Below are positions 1 to 7,062 of a stretch of DNA of 13,201 bases, one piece after another. The first letter of the stretch is position 1, and each line of letters begins with the position of its first letter. A program made the position numbers and the translations under genes. A model generated the notes under the pieces. That model did not search any database, had not been told where the DNA came from, and worked only from the letters and a program-made list of their open reading frames with translations. This stretch comes from Lentisphaerota bacterium. GTDB lineage: Bacteria > Verrucomicrobiota > Kiritimatiellia > RFP12 > JAAYLN01. The stretch spans positions 1 through 13,201 of the forward strand of contig JAAYZJ010000511.1 of the NCBI GenBank assembly GCA_012514915.1, read 5' to 3'.

Positions 1-16
1 AGACAGGTGCGCAAAA

Positions 17-119
17 CTTGAACAGCGCAATCGGCTCCACCCCCGCATTCAAGGCTTGTCCGTGTTCCCGATCTTTGCTATAACACCGGCGTATTCAAGG
101 TTTTCGCCCAGCCTTCAAG
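17..119. repeat. Four TTCAAG/CTTGAA hexamers around the first promoter
   Basis: The hexamer TTCAAG occurs at 48-53, 94-99 and 114-119, and its complement CTTGAA at 17-22. Two of the copies extend to ATTCAAGG (47-54 and 93-100), one ending just before the -35 box and one lying near the predicted transcription start. Such a hexamer should be rare in 120 bp. The arrangement could be an operator for the downstream operon, but it was noticed after the fact and no regulator is known to bind it. Confidence 0.25.
56..84 (+). promoter_or_regulatory. Sigma70-type promoter of the LolA-like/CNNM operon
   Basis: TTGTCC (56-61) and TATAAC (79-84) are separated by exactly 17 bp. The -35 matches the TTGACA consensus at 4 of 6 positions and the -10 matches TATAAT at 5 of 6. 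Transcription would begin near position 91, leaving a short leader before the TTG at 120. It lies in a locally AT-richer stretch directly upstream of the first gene. Confidence 0.55.
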
Positions 120-917
120 TTGAACTCAATTCGATCGATTGCCATGTGCGCCGGCCTGCTCGGTACCCTGGCCGTTTCCGGAGAAACCCCGGGCGGCGCG
201 CCGGGGCGGCAGGAAGGCGTTGTATCCGCCGCCGACGCAGACGAACCTCCGCAACCGGAGCCCCCGCCGCTGAATGCCGGGGCGGTTCTGGCGGGCACAC
301 TCGAACGCCTGCCGACCAGCCCCGTGACCCTTCGCGGCGAGATGATCGTGCGCCGCCAGCGAGGTGTGGTGCTGCGTCAGGTGCCCTTTGCGATCCATCT
401 GGACTGGGGCGCGCCGGAACCGCGTGCCGAGTATCGCCTATCGGATTCGTTCGGACGCGTCGAGGAGCGGATCACGGCGATCCGCCAGTCCGACGGATCG
501 TCCCTTTTGACCTGGCACCGGGAAGACGGCACGCCCGCCACCAACCCGCCGGCCCTGTCGGATCCGGTGCGCGACACCGACCTCACCTGGCTCGACCTCA
601 CACTGGCCTTCCTCTGGTGGCCCGGGGCCACCCTGGCGGGCGAGGCCGACTTCCGCGGCAGCCTGTGCGACATTGTCCAGGTCGTGCCGCCGACCCCGCT
701 CCCCGGCTGCGGGGCCATGCGGCTCTGGATCGACCGCCGGCTCCGCTTCCTGCGGCAGGCGGAGCAACTGGACGAGGACGGCACGACGGTGCGCCGCATG
801 TGGGTCAGCCGTGTCGGCAAGATCGGCGAGCGCTGGATGATCCGCGACATGGAGGTCGAGAGGCCCGGCGCCGGCCAACGCACCAAGCTCCATGTGGAGG
901 ATCTTGATACCCCCTGA
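120..917 (+). CDS. Secreted outer membrane lipoprotein-sorting-like protein (LolA-like fold)
   Basis: 265 aa. Residues 1-21 look like a signal peptide: Arg5, then a hydrophobic core (AGLLGTLAVSG), then a Pro/Gly-rich linker to about residue 50. The mature part (about 52-262) has the alternating beta pattern of the uncharacterised outer-membrane-lipoprotein-sorting family related to LolA/LolB. It includes the segment DTDLTWLDL (152-160) and a strand-rich end (WIDRRLRFLRQAEQLDEDG; RWMIRDMEVE). Family members are thought to bind a hydrophobic ligand or lipoprotein in the periplasm; the cargo here is unknown. I chose the TTG at 120 over the ATG at 144 because it keeps the positively charged signal-peptide N-terminus, although neither start has a clear Shine-Dalgarno. 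It is the first gene of the operon, and its stop TGA shares one base with the next start codon. Confidence 0.75.
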   Translation: MNSIRSIAMCAGLLGTLAVSGETPGGAPGRQEGVVSAADADEPPQPEPPPLNAGAVLAGTLERLPTSPVTLRGEMIVRRQRGVVLRQVPFAIHLDWGAPEPRAEYRLSDSFGRVEERITAIRQSDGSSLLTWHREDGTPATNPPALSDPVRDTDLTWLDLTLAFLWWPGATLAGEADFRGSLCDIVQVVPPTPLPGCGAMRLWIDRRLRFLRQAEQLDEDGTTVRRMWVSRVGKIGERWMIRDMEVERPGAGQRTKLHVEDLDTP

Positions 918-2239
918 TGAGCATGCTGGCGTTCATCACCGCGGGCGTGGCGCTGCTGCCCCTCTTTCTCCTTTCGGCCTTTTTCTCGAGCGCCGAGCCG
1001 GCCTTCTTCGCGCTAAACGCCGTGCAGGTGCAGCGCATGAAGAGCCGCAACCCGGAGCGAGGCGCCTGGATTGCCGCGCAAATCAGCCGCCCCGCCCGTC
1101 TCCTCTCGACCCTGCTGATCGGCAACACGCTCATCAATATCGCCATCTCCAGCCTGGGCTACGCCGTCATCGACGCCATTCCCGGCATCGGCCGCTACAG
1201 CCCCGTGGTGGCGGTTCCCGTCATGACCCTGCTGCTGCTGATCTTCGGCGAGGTGGCGCCCAAGCGCTATGCGATGGCGCATGCCGAACGCTTGACCACC
1301 CTCTTCGCCCCGATGCTCCGGATCTGGATGATCGTGCTCCATCCCCTCGCCCGGTTCCTGGCCGCCTTCACCCGCCATGCGGAGCGGTCGTTGACGCCGG
1401 AGCGCAAGTCCCTGTCGGACGAGGAGTTGCTGACGGCGGTCGAACTGGGAGCCGAGACCGGCGTGCTCGACGAAGAGGAGCGCTCGATGGTCGACGGCAT
1501 CATGCGCCTCTCGGAGATGACGGCCAGCGACGTGATGATTCCGCGGGTCGACATCGACGGGATCGACCTGGAGGACGATCCCGCGATCCATCTGGAGACG
1601 GCACGCCGGACGGTGCATCACTATCTCCCGATCTACCGCGGCACGCCCGACGCCATCGAGGGCTTCCTCGATGTTCCCCGCTACCTGCTCGACGCCGGAC
1701 ACAGCCTGCGTCAGGCGACGTTTGCCGCCCTGTTCGTGCCCGAGACGGTGGCCCTCGACGATCTGCTCATCACCCTGCAGCGCAACCACCTGCACATCGC
1801 CTGCGTGCTCGACGAGTTCGGCGGCACGGCCGGGCTGATCTCCCGCGGCGATATCATCGAGACCATCACGGGCGAAATCCTGCTGGGCACGGAGCAGGAT
1901 TCCCCCGAAATCCAGCCGATCGGCACCCAGCGCTGGCTGATCGACGGCAGCACAAGTCTCGATGAAATCAACCACGAGCTCGACGTCGAGCTCGAGGCCG
2001 ACGGCGTGGATCGGATCGGCGGCTGGGTGACGGCGATGGCCGGACGGTTCCTGCGCGCCGGCGAGGCCGTCGAGGCCCAAGGCTGCCGGGTGCAGGTCCG
2101 CCGCCTGCGCAAGCTGCGCATCGAGCAGGTGATTCTGGAGCGACTTGCCAATCCCACGGCCGACCAGCGCCGCGTGGACGATCCCTTCAAGGCCGCGGAC
2201 GACGACCACGCCCCGGGCGGCGCGGAGGTCCCGTCATGA
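917..2239 (+). CDS. CNNM/CBS-domain transporter-like protein with CorC_HlyC domain (hemolysin C family)
   Basis: 440 aa inner-membrane protein. Residues 1 to about 185 form a CNNM transmembrane domain: SAFFSSAEPAFFALN near the N-terminus, LLIGNTLINIAISS (67-80) and EVAPKR (112-117). A CBS pair follows (about 203-320, starting ASDVMIPRVDI), then a CorC_HlyC domain (about 330-410). This is the full architecture of the TlyC/CorC/YfjD group, whose studied members move or sense Mg2+ or other divalent ions; the older hemolysin name is not evidence of toxicity. The ATG at 917 overlaps the previous stop (TGATG). A GGAGG at 896-900 is rather far upstream, and an ATG at 923 is an alternative start. A second, diverged CNNM protein follows directly. 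Confidence 0.88.
   Translation: MSMLAFITAGVALLPLFLLSAFFSSAEPAFFALNAVQVQRMKSRNPERGAWIAAQISRPARLLSTLLIGNTLINIAISSLGYAVIDAIPGIGRYSPVVAVPVMTLLLLIFGEVAPKRYAMAHAERLTTLFAPMLRIWMIVLHPLARFLAAFTRHAERSLTPERKSLSDEELLTAVELGAETGVLDEEERSMVDGIMRLSEMTASDVMIPRVDIDGIDLEDDPAIHLETARRTVHHYLPIYRGTPDAIEGFLDVPRYLLDAGHSLRQATFAALFVPETVALDDLLITLQRNHLHIACVLDEFGGTAGLISRGDIIETITGEILLGTEQDSPEIQPIGTQRWLIDGSTSLDEINHELDVELEADGVDRIGGWVTAMAGRFLRAGEAVEAQGCRVQVRRLRKLRIEQVILERLANPTADQRRVDDPFKAADDDHAPGGAEVPS
2224..2229 (+). promoter_or_regulatory. Strong Shine-Dalgarno for the second CNNM gene
   Basis: GGAGGT ends 6 bases before the ATG at 2236. It lies inside the 3' end of the preceding gene, which fixes the start codon and indicates coupled translation across the ATGA overlap. 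Confidence 0.7.
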
Positions 2240-3297
2240 TCGTCGCTCTCCAGATCGCGCTGCTGCTCGCCTGTCTCGCCGGATCGGCCTTTTTTTCCGG
2301 CATCGAGACCGGCATCATCGCCATCAACCGCCTGCGCTTGATGCACCAGGCGCGCAACGGCTCCGCGGCGGCGGGAATCATCGAAGGCTACCTGCGGCAG
2401 ACGGACCGTCTGCTGGGCACGACGCTCGTGGGCAACAACCTCGTCAATGTGATGCTCGCCACGGTCGCCGCAGCCATCGGCGAGGCGCAGGGTGGAGCCG
2501 TTGGCCAGATGGTCTCGGGCGTGCTCATCGCCCTCGCGGTTCTGATCTGCGGCGAATACTTGCCCAAGGCCTGGTTCACCAGTCGCCCGCTGGAACGCTG
2601 CTTGCCGTTCGCCCACCTCCTGCAACTGGCGGAGCAACTGCTCAAGCCGCTGGCGTCGTTCTGCATGTTCCTCACCCAATGGGCCACCGTCGGCGCCGGC
2701 AACGGCAGGCGCACCCAGTTTGTCACACGCGAACATCTGCACCTGTTGACACGCGACAGCGAGGCCGGCGGGCAGATCTCGACATTCGAGCGGCTGATGA
2801 TCAGCCGCGTGCTCGACATGCAGGTCAAGACGGCGGGCGATATCATGACCCCGCTGGCCAAGGTTGCGCGCGTGGATGAACAGGCGACCATCGCGGATGC
2901 TATCGCCTGCGTGCGGACCCGGGGACACATGAAAATTCCGGTTTTCACAACGGGTGGCGCGCGCTGCCTCGGCATCGTGTACATGCAGGATGTGCTGGCC
3001 AAGCTGCCCGGCCCGGAACAGGATCCGGTCATCCGCCATATGAAGCCCGCCTTCTTTCTGCAGGCCACGGTCCGGGCCGATGATGTCCTTCCCCTCCTCC
3101 GCCGCCACAGACAGCACATCGCCCTCATCCGCGACGCGCAGCAGCAGGTATGCGGCATCGTAACCATCGAGAACGTGCTGAAGATCCTCGTCGGTAACCT
3201 CCCGTCCACGGCATCAGGCGAGCGCAAGGCCGAACCGGCGCCGGCCATCGTCGCCCACCAGCCGCCACCAACCGATCGGCCGATGGAGGCGGGGTGA
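2236..3297 (+). CDS. Second CNNM/CBS-domain membrane protein, without CorC_HlyC domain
   Basis: 353 aa. The CNNM domain spans about 1-185, with GSAFFSGIETGIIAINRLRL (16-35), LVGNNLVNV (64-72) and GEYLPKAWF (106-114). A CBS pair follows (about 198-320: GDIMTPLAKV, then MKIPVF and GIVTIENVLKILVG). The tail beyond 325 is short and Pro/Ala-rich, so the CorC_HlyC domain carried by the upstream paralogue is absent. It probably works at the inner membrane in divalent-ion transport or sensing, perhaps paired with the preceding protein; the pairing is inference from adjacency. The start ATG overlaps the upstream stop (ATGA) and has a well-placed GGAGGT. Confidence 0.87.
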   Translation: MIVALQIALLLACLAGSAFFSGIETGIIAINRLRLMHQARNGSAAAGIIEGYLRQTDRLLGTTLVGNNLVNVMLATVAAAIGEAQGGAVGQMVSGVLIALAVLICGEYLPKAWFTSRPLERCLPFAHLLQLAEQLLKPLASFCMFLTQWATVGAGNGRRTQFVTREHLHLLTRDSEAGGQISTFERLMISRVLDMQVKTAGDIMTPLAKVARVDEQATIADAIACVRTRGHMKIPVFTTGGARCLGIVYMQDVLAKLPGPEQDPVIRHMKPAFFLQATVRADDVLPLLRRHRQHIALIRDAQQQVCGIVTIENVLKILVGNLPSTASGERKAEPAPAIVAHQPPPTDRPMEAG

Positions 3298-3797
3298 GGC
3301 TAATCTGCTCCGTCTGCGACCGCCCCGTCGGACAGAATCCCGCGACCTGCCCCTACTGTGGCGGGCCCCTGCGCGAACGGCGAATTGACCGCGCGTTGCG
3401 TTTCCTGCTGCCGCTGGCCGTGGTGTTGTCGCTGGGCGTGGCCATCGCCGACGGCGCGGGGCAACCCGGCGAGGTGCTGTGGCCGCGGGAGATTCCGGCC
3501 GCCTGCATCCTCGCCCTGGCCCTCGCCTGGGCCTGGCTGCCGCTGGCGCTCCCCTCCACGCAGCCGGGAATCGGTTCAGCCGCACGGCGCGCCCAGGCCG
3601 TGCGCATCGGCAGCCGCCGGTTGCTGTTCGGCGCCGCGATCGTCGTGACCGGCTGGCTGGCGGGCGGCCGGCCGACGGCGCCCGCCATCTGGCTGGCCGT
3701 CATCGCCCTGGCGGCCTGTCCGCGCCCGTGGCGGCTGCCCGCCTACCCGCTCCTCGCCGGAGTACTGGCTGCGGTGGCACGCATCCTCGCCGTGTAG
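3294..3797 (+). CDS. Zinc-ribbon multi-spanning membrane protein, unknown function
   Basis: 167 aa. The N-terminus carries Cys5-x2-Cys8 and Cys19-x2-Cys22, the CxxC...CPYC pattern of a small zinc ribbon. After a basic stretch there are about five hydrophobic segments (approximately 34-52, 66-86, 109-124, 128-142, 149-166). I do not recognise a named family. The GTG start at 3294 overlaps the previous stop (GTGA). It has a GGAGG at 3285-3289, slightly close at 4 bases, and no later start would preserve the zinc ribbon. As the last gene of the CNNM operon it may be an accessory to the two transporters, but that rests on position alone. Confidence 0.65.
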   Translation: MRLICSVCDRPVGQNPATCPYCGGPLRERRIDRALRFLLPLAVVLSLGVAIADGAGQPGEVLWPREIPAACILALALAWAWLPLALPSTQPGIGSAARRAQAVRIGSRRLLFGAAIVVTGWLAGGRPTAPAIWLAVIALAACPRPWRLPAYPLLAGVLAAVARILAV

Positions 3798-3881
3798 CAG
3801 GACAAGACCGCGACCAGTGATCATCCGGCTTCGGCTGCGCCGCGTCCTCGCGAGCCGCCGGAGAACAAGAGTAAAAGCGGC

Positions 3882-4331
3882 CTACCGCGACTTCTCGATC
3901 CGTTCCAGCCGCTCGGCCAGTTCATCGATCCGCGCCTGCTGGATCGCGATCCTCCCGGCATGCGCGGCGACCTTGTCGTTCAACGCCGAGAGTGCAATCG
4001 AAAAATGGAACGAGACCAGCACCAGAAACACGAAGATCACCGCCACCAGCGATGTGACATACTGCATGCCGAACCACTGGCGGGCAGTCTCCACAAGTCC
4101 GGGAAACAACGCGACGCACGTGATCATCAGCGCCGTCGTCAACCACAGGATGGCATACTTCTCCCGCAGCTTGTAGGTGCGGATGGTCAGGAGGGTGATG
4201 ACGAACACGCCCATGCTGACCACCGCCATCAATATGCGGATGCGCATCATCTGCGTGGCGGCCGTCATCCAGTGCAGCGTCAGAACCGCCAGGATGCCCG
4301 CTCCCGCGATCAGGACAGCTTTGCGCAGCAT
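3882..4331 (-). CDS. DUF2304 family membrane protein
   Basis: 149 aa. The core MRIRILMAVVSMGVFVITLLTIRTYKLREKYAILWL (residues 29-64) is typical of DUF2304, small membrane proteins often encoded beside family 2 glycosyltransferases, as here. Hydrophobic segments lie at about 4-22, 32-50, 59-78 and 92-112. The Glu/Arg-rich tail (about 118-149) looks like a short coiled coil. DUF2304 proteins commonly begin near residue 29, but the ATG at 4331 has an excellent GGGAGGT 7 bases upstream while the internal ATGs at 4250/4247 have none. I therefore keep the longer form, which has an extra N-terminal membrane helix. Its start lies 22 bases inside the glycosyltransferase gene. A role as partner or anchor of that enzyme is inferred. 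Confidence 0.8.
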   Translation of the reverse strand: MLRKAVLIAGAGILAVLTLHWMTAATQMMRIRILMAVVSMGVFVITLLTIRTYKLREKYAILWLTTALMITCVALFPGLVETARQWFGMQYVTSLVAVIFVFLVLVSFHFSIALSALNDKVAAHAGRIAIQQARIDELAERLERIEKSR

Positions 4332-5140
4332 GGCGCGGACCTCCCTTTGATGAATGCCGCCGATCCGTGACGGCTGACGGGACGCAGCCGGTCGACAAAC
4401 AGCGCCAGAAACACCTTGGCGGCAAAATTGATCGTTCCCCAGATGCCCAGCGACGAGGCGCCCGCCAACCGCGGACGGAACATGACGGGGACCTCATCGA
4501 ACGAAAACCCCTGTCGCCGCATGAGCGCCAGCGCCTCGGGTTCGGGATAGTCGCTCGGGTAGTGGAGGGCGAAGCACAGCATCAGCGGGCGCGCAACCAG
4601 CCAGAAGCCCGAGGTGGGATCGGTGCTTGGCCGGCGGCAGATGAGCGAGACGAACCGGGCGAGAAACCACAGCACGAAGCGACGGAATGGGGTTCCGGTA
4701 TAGGCGCTGCCCTCCCCGTACCGCGTGCCGATCACCAGATCCGTCGGCTCCCGCGCCATCTGGCGGATCAGCTTGATCGCCTCGGCCGGCGGATGCTGGC
4801 CGTCGGCATCGATCCTGAGCAGATAGTCGTAACCCCGCTCGATGGCATCGATAAACCCCGTCTGCACGGCGAGGCCCACCCCGCAGTTATGGGGCATCCG
4901 CAGCACCCGTGCACCCGCCGCGCGCGCCACGGCCACGGTCCGGTCGGACGAACCATCGTCGACGACGCACACCGGGCACGCCGGCAGATGTTCCGCCAGT
5001 TCCTCAAGCAGCCCCGGCAATGAAGCCTCCTCGTTGAAGGCGGGGATCAGGACAACCATCCTTGAAAGGATCGAGCGTATCTGGGCGTCGGGTTCCATGA
5101 GTGGTCCATCATCCGGGTCCTGCGGCAGCCATGAGGGCAT
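4310..5140 (-). CDS. Family 2 glycosyltransferase (dolichol/polyprenyl-phosphate mannose synthase-like)
   Basis: 276 aa GT-A fold enzyme. VVLIPAFNEE (29-38) is the nucleotide-binding start, VVDDGSSD (59-66) follows, and DADGQH (111-116) holds the metal-binding Asp-x-Asp. DPTSGFWLV (174-182) is the acceptor-side motif common in DPM1/undecaprenyl-phosphate transferases. No transmembrane pair is obvious at the C-terminus, so membrane attachment may come from the DUF2304 protein encoded next. It probably transfers a sugar from a nucleotide sugar to a polyprenyl phosphate or to surface glycan; the donor is unknown. The ATG at 5140 fits the upstream promoter, but ATGs at 5098 and 5059 are possible because the conserved fold only begins at residue 28. 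Confidence 0.85.
   Translation of the reverse strand: MPSWLPQDPDDGPLMEPDAQIRSILSRMVVLIPAFNEEASLPGLLEELAEHLPACPVCVVDDGSSDRTVAVARAAGARVLRMPHNCGVGLAVQTGFIDAIERGYDYLLRIDADGQHPPAEAIKLIRQMAREPTDLVIGTRYGEGSAYTGTPFRRFVLWFLARFVSLICRRPSTDPTSGFWLVARPLMLCFALHYPSDYPEPEALALMRRQGFSFDEVPVMFRPRLAGASSLGIWGTINFAAKVFLALFVDRLRPVSRHGSAAFIKGRSAPCCAKLS
4339..4345 (-). promoter_or_regulatory. Shine-Dalgarno of the DUF2304 gene inside the glycosyltransferase gene
   Basis: On the - strand GGGAGGT stands 7 bases before the ATG at 4331. It lies within the last codons of the glycosyltransferase and supports the long form of the DUF2304 protein and coupled translation. Confidence 0.7.
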
Positions 5141-5181
5141 GCATCCCTATTGCCGTTGGTTCACTAGGACAGGGAAAAGGT

Positions 5182-5209
5182 ATCATATCCTCAACAGGCC
5201 AACAAGCAA
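5182..5209 (-). promoter_or_regulatory. Possible promoter of the glycosyltransferase operon
   Basis: On the - strand TTGCTT (5209-5204) and TATGAT (5187-5182) are 16 bp apart. The -10 matches consensus at 5 of 6 positions, the -35 only at 3. The expected transcript start near 5175 would leave a leader of about 35 nt before the ATG at 5140. Confidence 0.4.
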
Positions 5210-5356
5210 TCGGTTGGCGGCTGTATCGGATCCGAAGGTATTGGTCACACGCGAAGACGCGCCGCGACTCGAAGCGCCCGTACATGGCGTAACCACAGCG
5301 TTCGTGTAGGCCGGGACGGACGCGTTGTCCAAGGCATTGGCCGACGTGCATTTGAA

Positions 5357-5385
5357 TTGCCGACGCGGGCGCATCCTGCTACCCT
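5357..5385 (+). promoter_or_regulatory. Weak candidate promoter of the aminotransferase
   Basis: TTGCCG (5357-5362) and TACCCT (5380-5385) are 17 bp apart, with an extended -10 TGC at 5377-5379. Matches to consensus are only 4/6 and 3/6. If real, transcription would start about 4-5 bases before the ATG at 5396, giving a nearly leaderless mRNA. This would fit the absence of any Shine-Dalgarno before that ATG. Confidence 0.3.
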
Positions 5386-5395
5386 ACGTTAAACC

Positions 5396-6958
5396 ATGAA
5401 ACGCGCCGCATTCCCGTTCGTCCCCGTCCGTCTCTCGCTGGCCGACCTGCTGGGGACCGAGCACCTGGATTCCGTCTGCGCGGCCCGGGCCGCCTTGCTC
5501 GGCGTGCCGCCCGACCGGGTGCGAGGCTGGGCGTCCCGCCGGATCGACTGCTATCCCCGCGCCTTTCACCAACGCCTGCTGGCGCTGCTGCCCCGCGTCG
5601 GCGACGCGCTCTGCCGCGGGGTGGCCGCGACCCCCGCGGGCGCCTCGTCGGCGGCCTTCGCGGCGGCGACGTGCACGGCGGCAGCGCCCCTCTCGGCCCT
5701 CGGCTTTCTGCGTGTCGGCGAGGATGGTCGCCTGCGGCTCACCACCAAGAGCGAGCATTACCATGCCCCGCTCGGCCACGCCTTCCCCGGATACCGCCTG
5801 CTCGACATCGCGCGCCGGCTCGGGATGCCCAATGCCACCCACAACAACACCCGCGGCGCCGTGACGCGGTTGCTCGAGCAGGAACTGATCGCCGCCGCGC
5901 ACGGCCTCGACGGCGATGCGGAGGCCCTGCAGGCGGTCCTGGAAGACCGGACGCTGTCCGGACTCAACCGGGTGCTCAACCTGGAGACGGGCAGCCTGGC
6001 CGTCGAGGCCGGCGTCAAGCTCATGCTGGCCCGCTTCTACCGGGTGCAGCCCCAGGATCCCCCGCCGCCCTACACCGGGCGTGTCCCCGTCCTCCTGGTG
6101 ATGGGCGACCAGGACGGCGGCCTGGCGGGCAACTACCACGGCACAACCGTGACCACCCAGACGCTGCGCGGGCTGTGGCCCGGTCTGGCCGGCAAGCTGG
6201 CGGGGGCCGACGCCTACCACATCCACGCCCTGCGCCCCAATCAGCACGCCGATCTCGCGGCGGCTTTCGAGCGGTTCGAGCGCCCGCCCTTCAAGATCGC
6301 CGGATTCCTCCACGAGATCATCATGATGAACTACGGGGCGCTGCGCCTCGAGCCGGCCTACCTGCAGGCGGCGTACACATGGTGCGCGCGGCACGACGTG
6401 CCGACCCTGTGCGACGAGATCCAGTCGTGCCTCTGGGCCCCTGGTGGCTTCCTCTTCCGCTCGTGCGGCATCCGGCCGAGCATGGTCGCCATCGGCAAGG
6501 GGTTTCCCGGCGGCGAATATCCCGCCTCGCGCCTGCTGTTCAGCGCCGCGCTCGACCGGCTGCCGCAATTCGGGGCGCTCGTCACCAACGGGCAGGAGGA
6601 ACTGGCGGCGCTGGCTTATCTGATCACCCTGCACTGGGCCCGGCGGAACGCGGCGGCCACCCGCGCGCTCGGCGAGCACTACGAGTCGTCCGTGCGCGGG
6701 CTGGCCCGCGAGTTTCCCGGACGGATCGCGTCCGTCACGGGCGAGCGGCACCTCCTCGGTCTCGCGTTCCACGACCTGGCGTCGGCCCGCGCGTTCACCG
6801 CGGCCCTGGCGGCGCGGGGGCTCGATATCAGCGCGCAGACCTACAAGGCCGACTGCCCCCCCGTCGCGCTGACCAAACTGCCGCTGACCGCCTGTCACCG
6901 CACCATCGACGCGATCGTCGGCCACATGCGCGCGGTCTGCGCCACCACGTCCGCCTGA
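5396..6958 (+). CDS. Class III PLP-dependent aminotransferase, unknown substrate
   Basis: 520 aa, longer than the usual 400-480 aa. The conserved fold begins after about residue 120. GSLAVEAGVKLMLARFY (199-215) matches the cofactor-binding motif GTEAVEAAIKLAR of the family, and GNYHGTT (245-251) follows. DEIQS (340-344) carries the Asp that contacts the pyridine nitrogen of PLP. IGKGFPGGEYP (366-376) contains the Schiff-base lysine, Lys368. TNGQEELAALA (397-407) resembles the substrate/phosphate loop of the partner subunit. Residues 1-120 are an Ala/Arg-rich region I cannot assign. The likely reaction is transfer of an omega- or alpha-amino group to a keto acid; the substrate is not deducible. 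It appears to be transcribed alone, with spacers on both sides. The ATG at 5396 has no obvious Shine-Dalgarno. Confidence 0.82.
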   Translation: MKRAAFPFVPVRLSLADLLGTEHLDSVCAARAALLGVPPDRVRGWASRRIDCYPRAFHQRLLALLPRVGDALCRGVAATPAGASSAAFAAATCTAAAPLSALGFLRVGEDGRLRLTTKSEHYHAPLGHAFPGYRLLDIARRLGMPNATHNNTRGAVTRLLEQELIAAAHGLDGDAEALQAVLEDRTLSGLNRVLNLETGSLAVEAGVKLMLARFYRVQPQDPPPPYTGRVPVLLVMGDQDGGLAGNYHGTTVTTQTLRGLWPGLAGKLAGADAYHIHALRPNQHADLAAAFERFERPPFKIAGFLHEIIMMNYGALRLEPAYLQAAYTWCARHDVPTLCDEIQSCLWAPGGFLFRSCGIRPSMVAIGKGFPGGEYPASRLLFSAALDRLPQFGALVTNGQEELAALAYLITLHWARRNAAATRALGEHYESSVRGLAREFPGRIASVTGERHLLGLAFHDLASARAFTAALAARGLDISAQTYKADCPPVALTKLPLTACHRTIDAIVGHMRAVCATTSA

Positions 6959-6980
6959 GCGAGGGGCGCCGCGTTCCGTG

Positions 6981-7009
6981 TTGACTTTTTTTTCGCCCGG
7001 CGCTACAAC
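6981..7009 (+). promoter_or_regulatory. Strong sigma70-type promoter of the EIIA/IspA/kinase/phosphomutase operon
   Basis: TTGACT (6981-6986) and TACAAC (7004-7009) are separated by exactly 17 bp. The -35 matches 5 of 6 consensus bases and the -10 matches 4 of 6. A run of eight T (6986-6993) fills the start of the spacer. Transcription should begin near 7016, giving a leader of about 45 nt before the ATG at 7063. It is the only good promoter I see for the next five genes. Confidence 0.7.
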
Positions 7010-7062
7010 GTACCGCAACAGATAATTGTCAATGCCCAGAGACCTTTGAAAGCGAGACTTGC

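Larger units (their letters stand above)
5141..5395. other. Intergenic spacer between divergent genes, with repeat-like debris
   Basis: No convincing gene is present in these 255 bp. Besides the two candidate promoters, the stretch around 5250-5340 contains phrases such as ACACGCGAAGACGCG and GGCCGGGACGGACGCG with a small GGAC/GTCC inverted repeat. These resemble decayed dispersed repeats that I associate with some PVC genomes. That resemblance is from memory and cannot be tested within this window. Confidence 0.35.

Noticed and set aside
56..907. Open frame with an ATG-like start ahead of the LolA-like gene
   Set aside because: Arg/Pro-rich low-complexity product in another frame of the LolA-like gene; its start lies in the promoter.
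1013..2209. Long open frame antisense to the first CNNM gene
   Set aside because: It mirrors the codon pattern of a well-identified gene in GC-rich DNA and its translation is a low-complexity Gly/Arg/His-rich sequence without motifs.
3798..3881. Possible bidirectional terminator between convergent genes
   Set aside because: Only short GC stems with a large loop and no T-tract on either strand; not supportable as an intrinsic terminator.
6986..6993. Run of eight T considered as a terminator for the aminotransferase
   Set aside because: No GC-rich stem directly precedes it and it falls in the spacer of a good promoter.
5384..7018. 544-codon open frame antisense to the aminotransferase
   Set aside because: The + strand has clear class III aminotransferase motifs; the antisense product is Arg/Gly/Glu-rich with no recognisable domain and is a GC-skew shadow.
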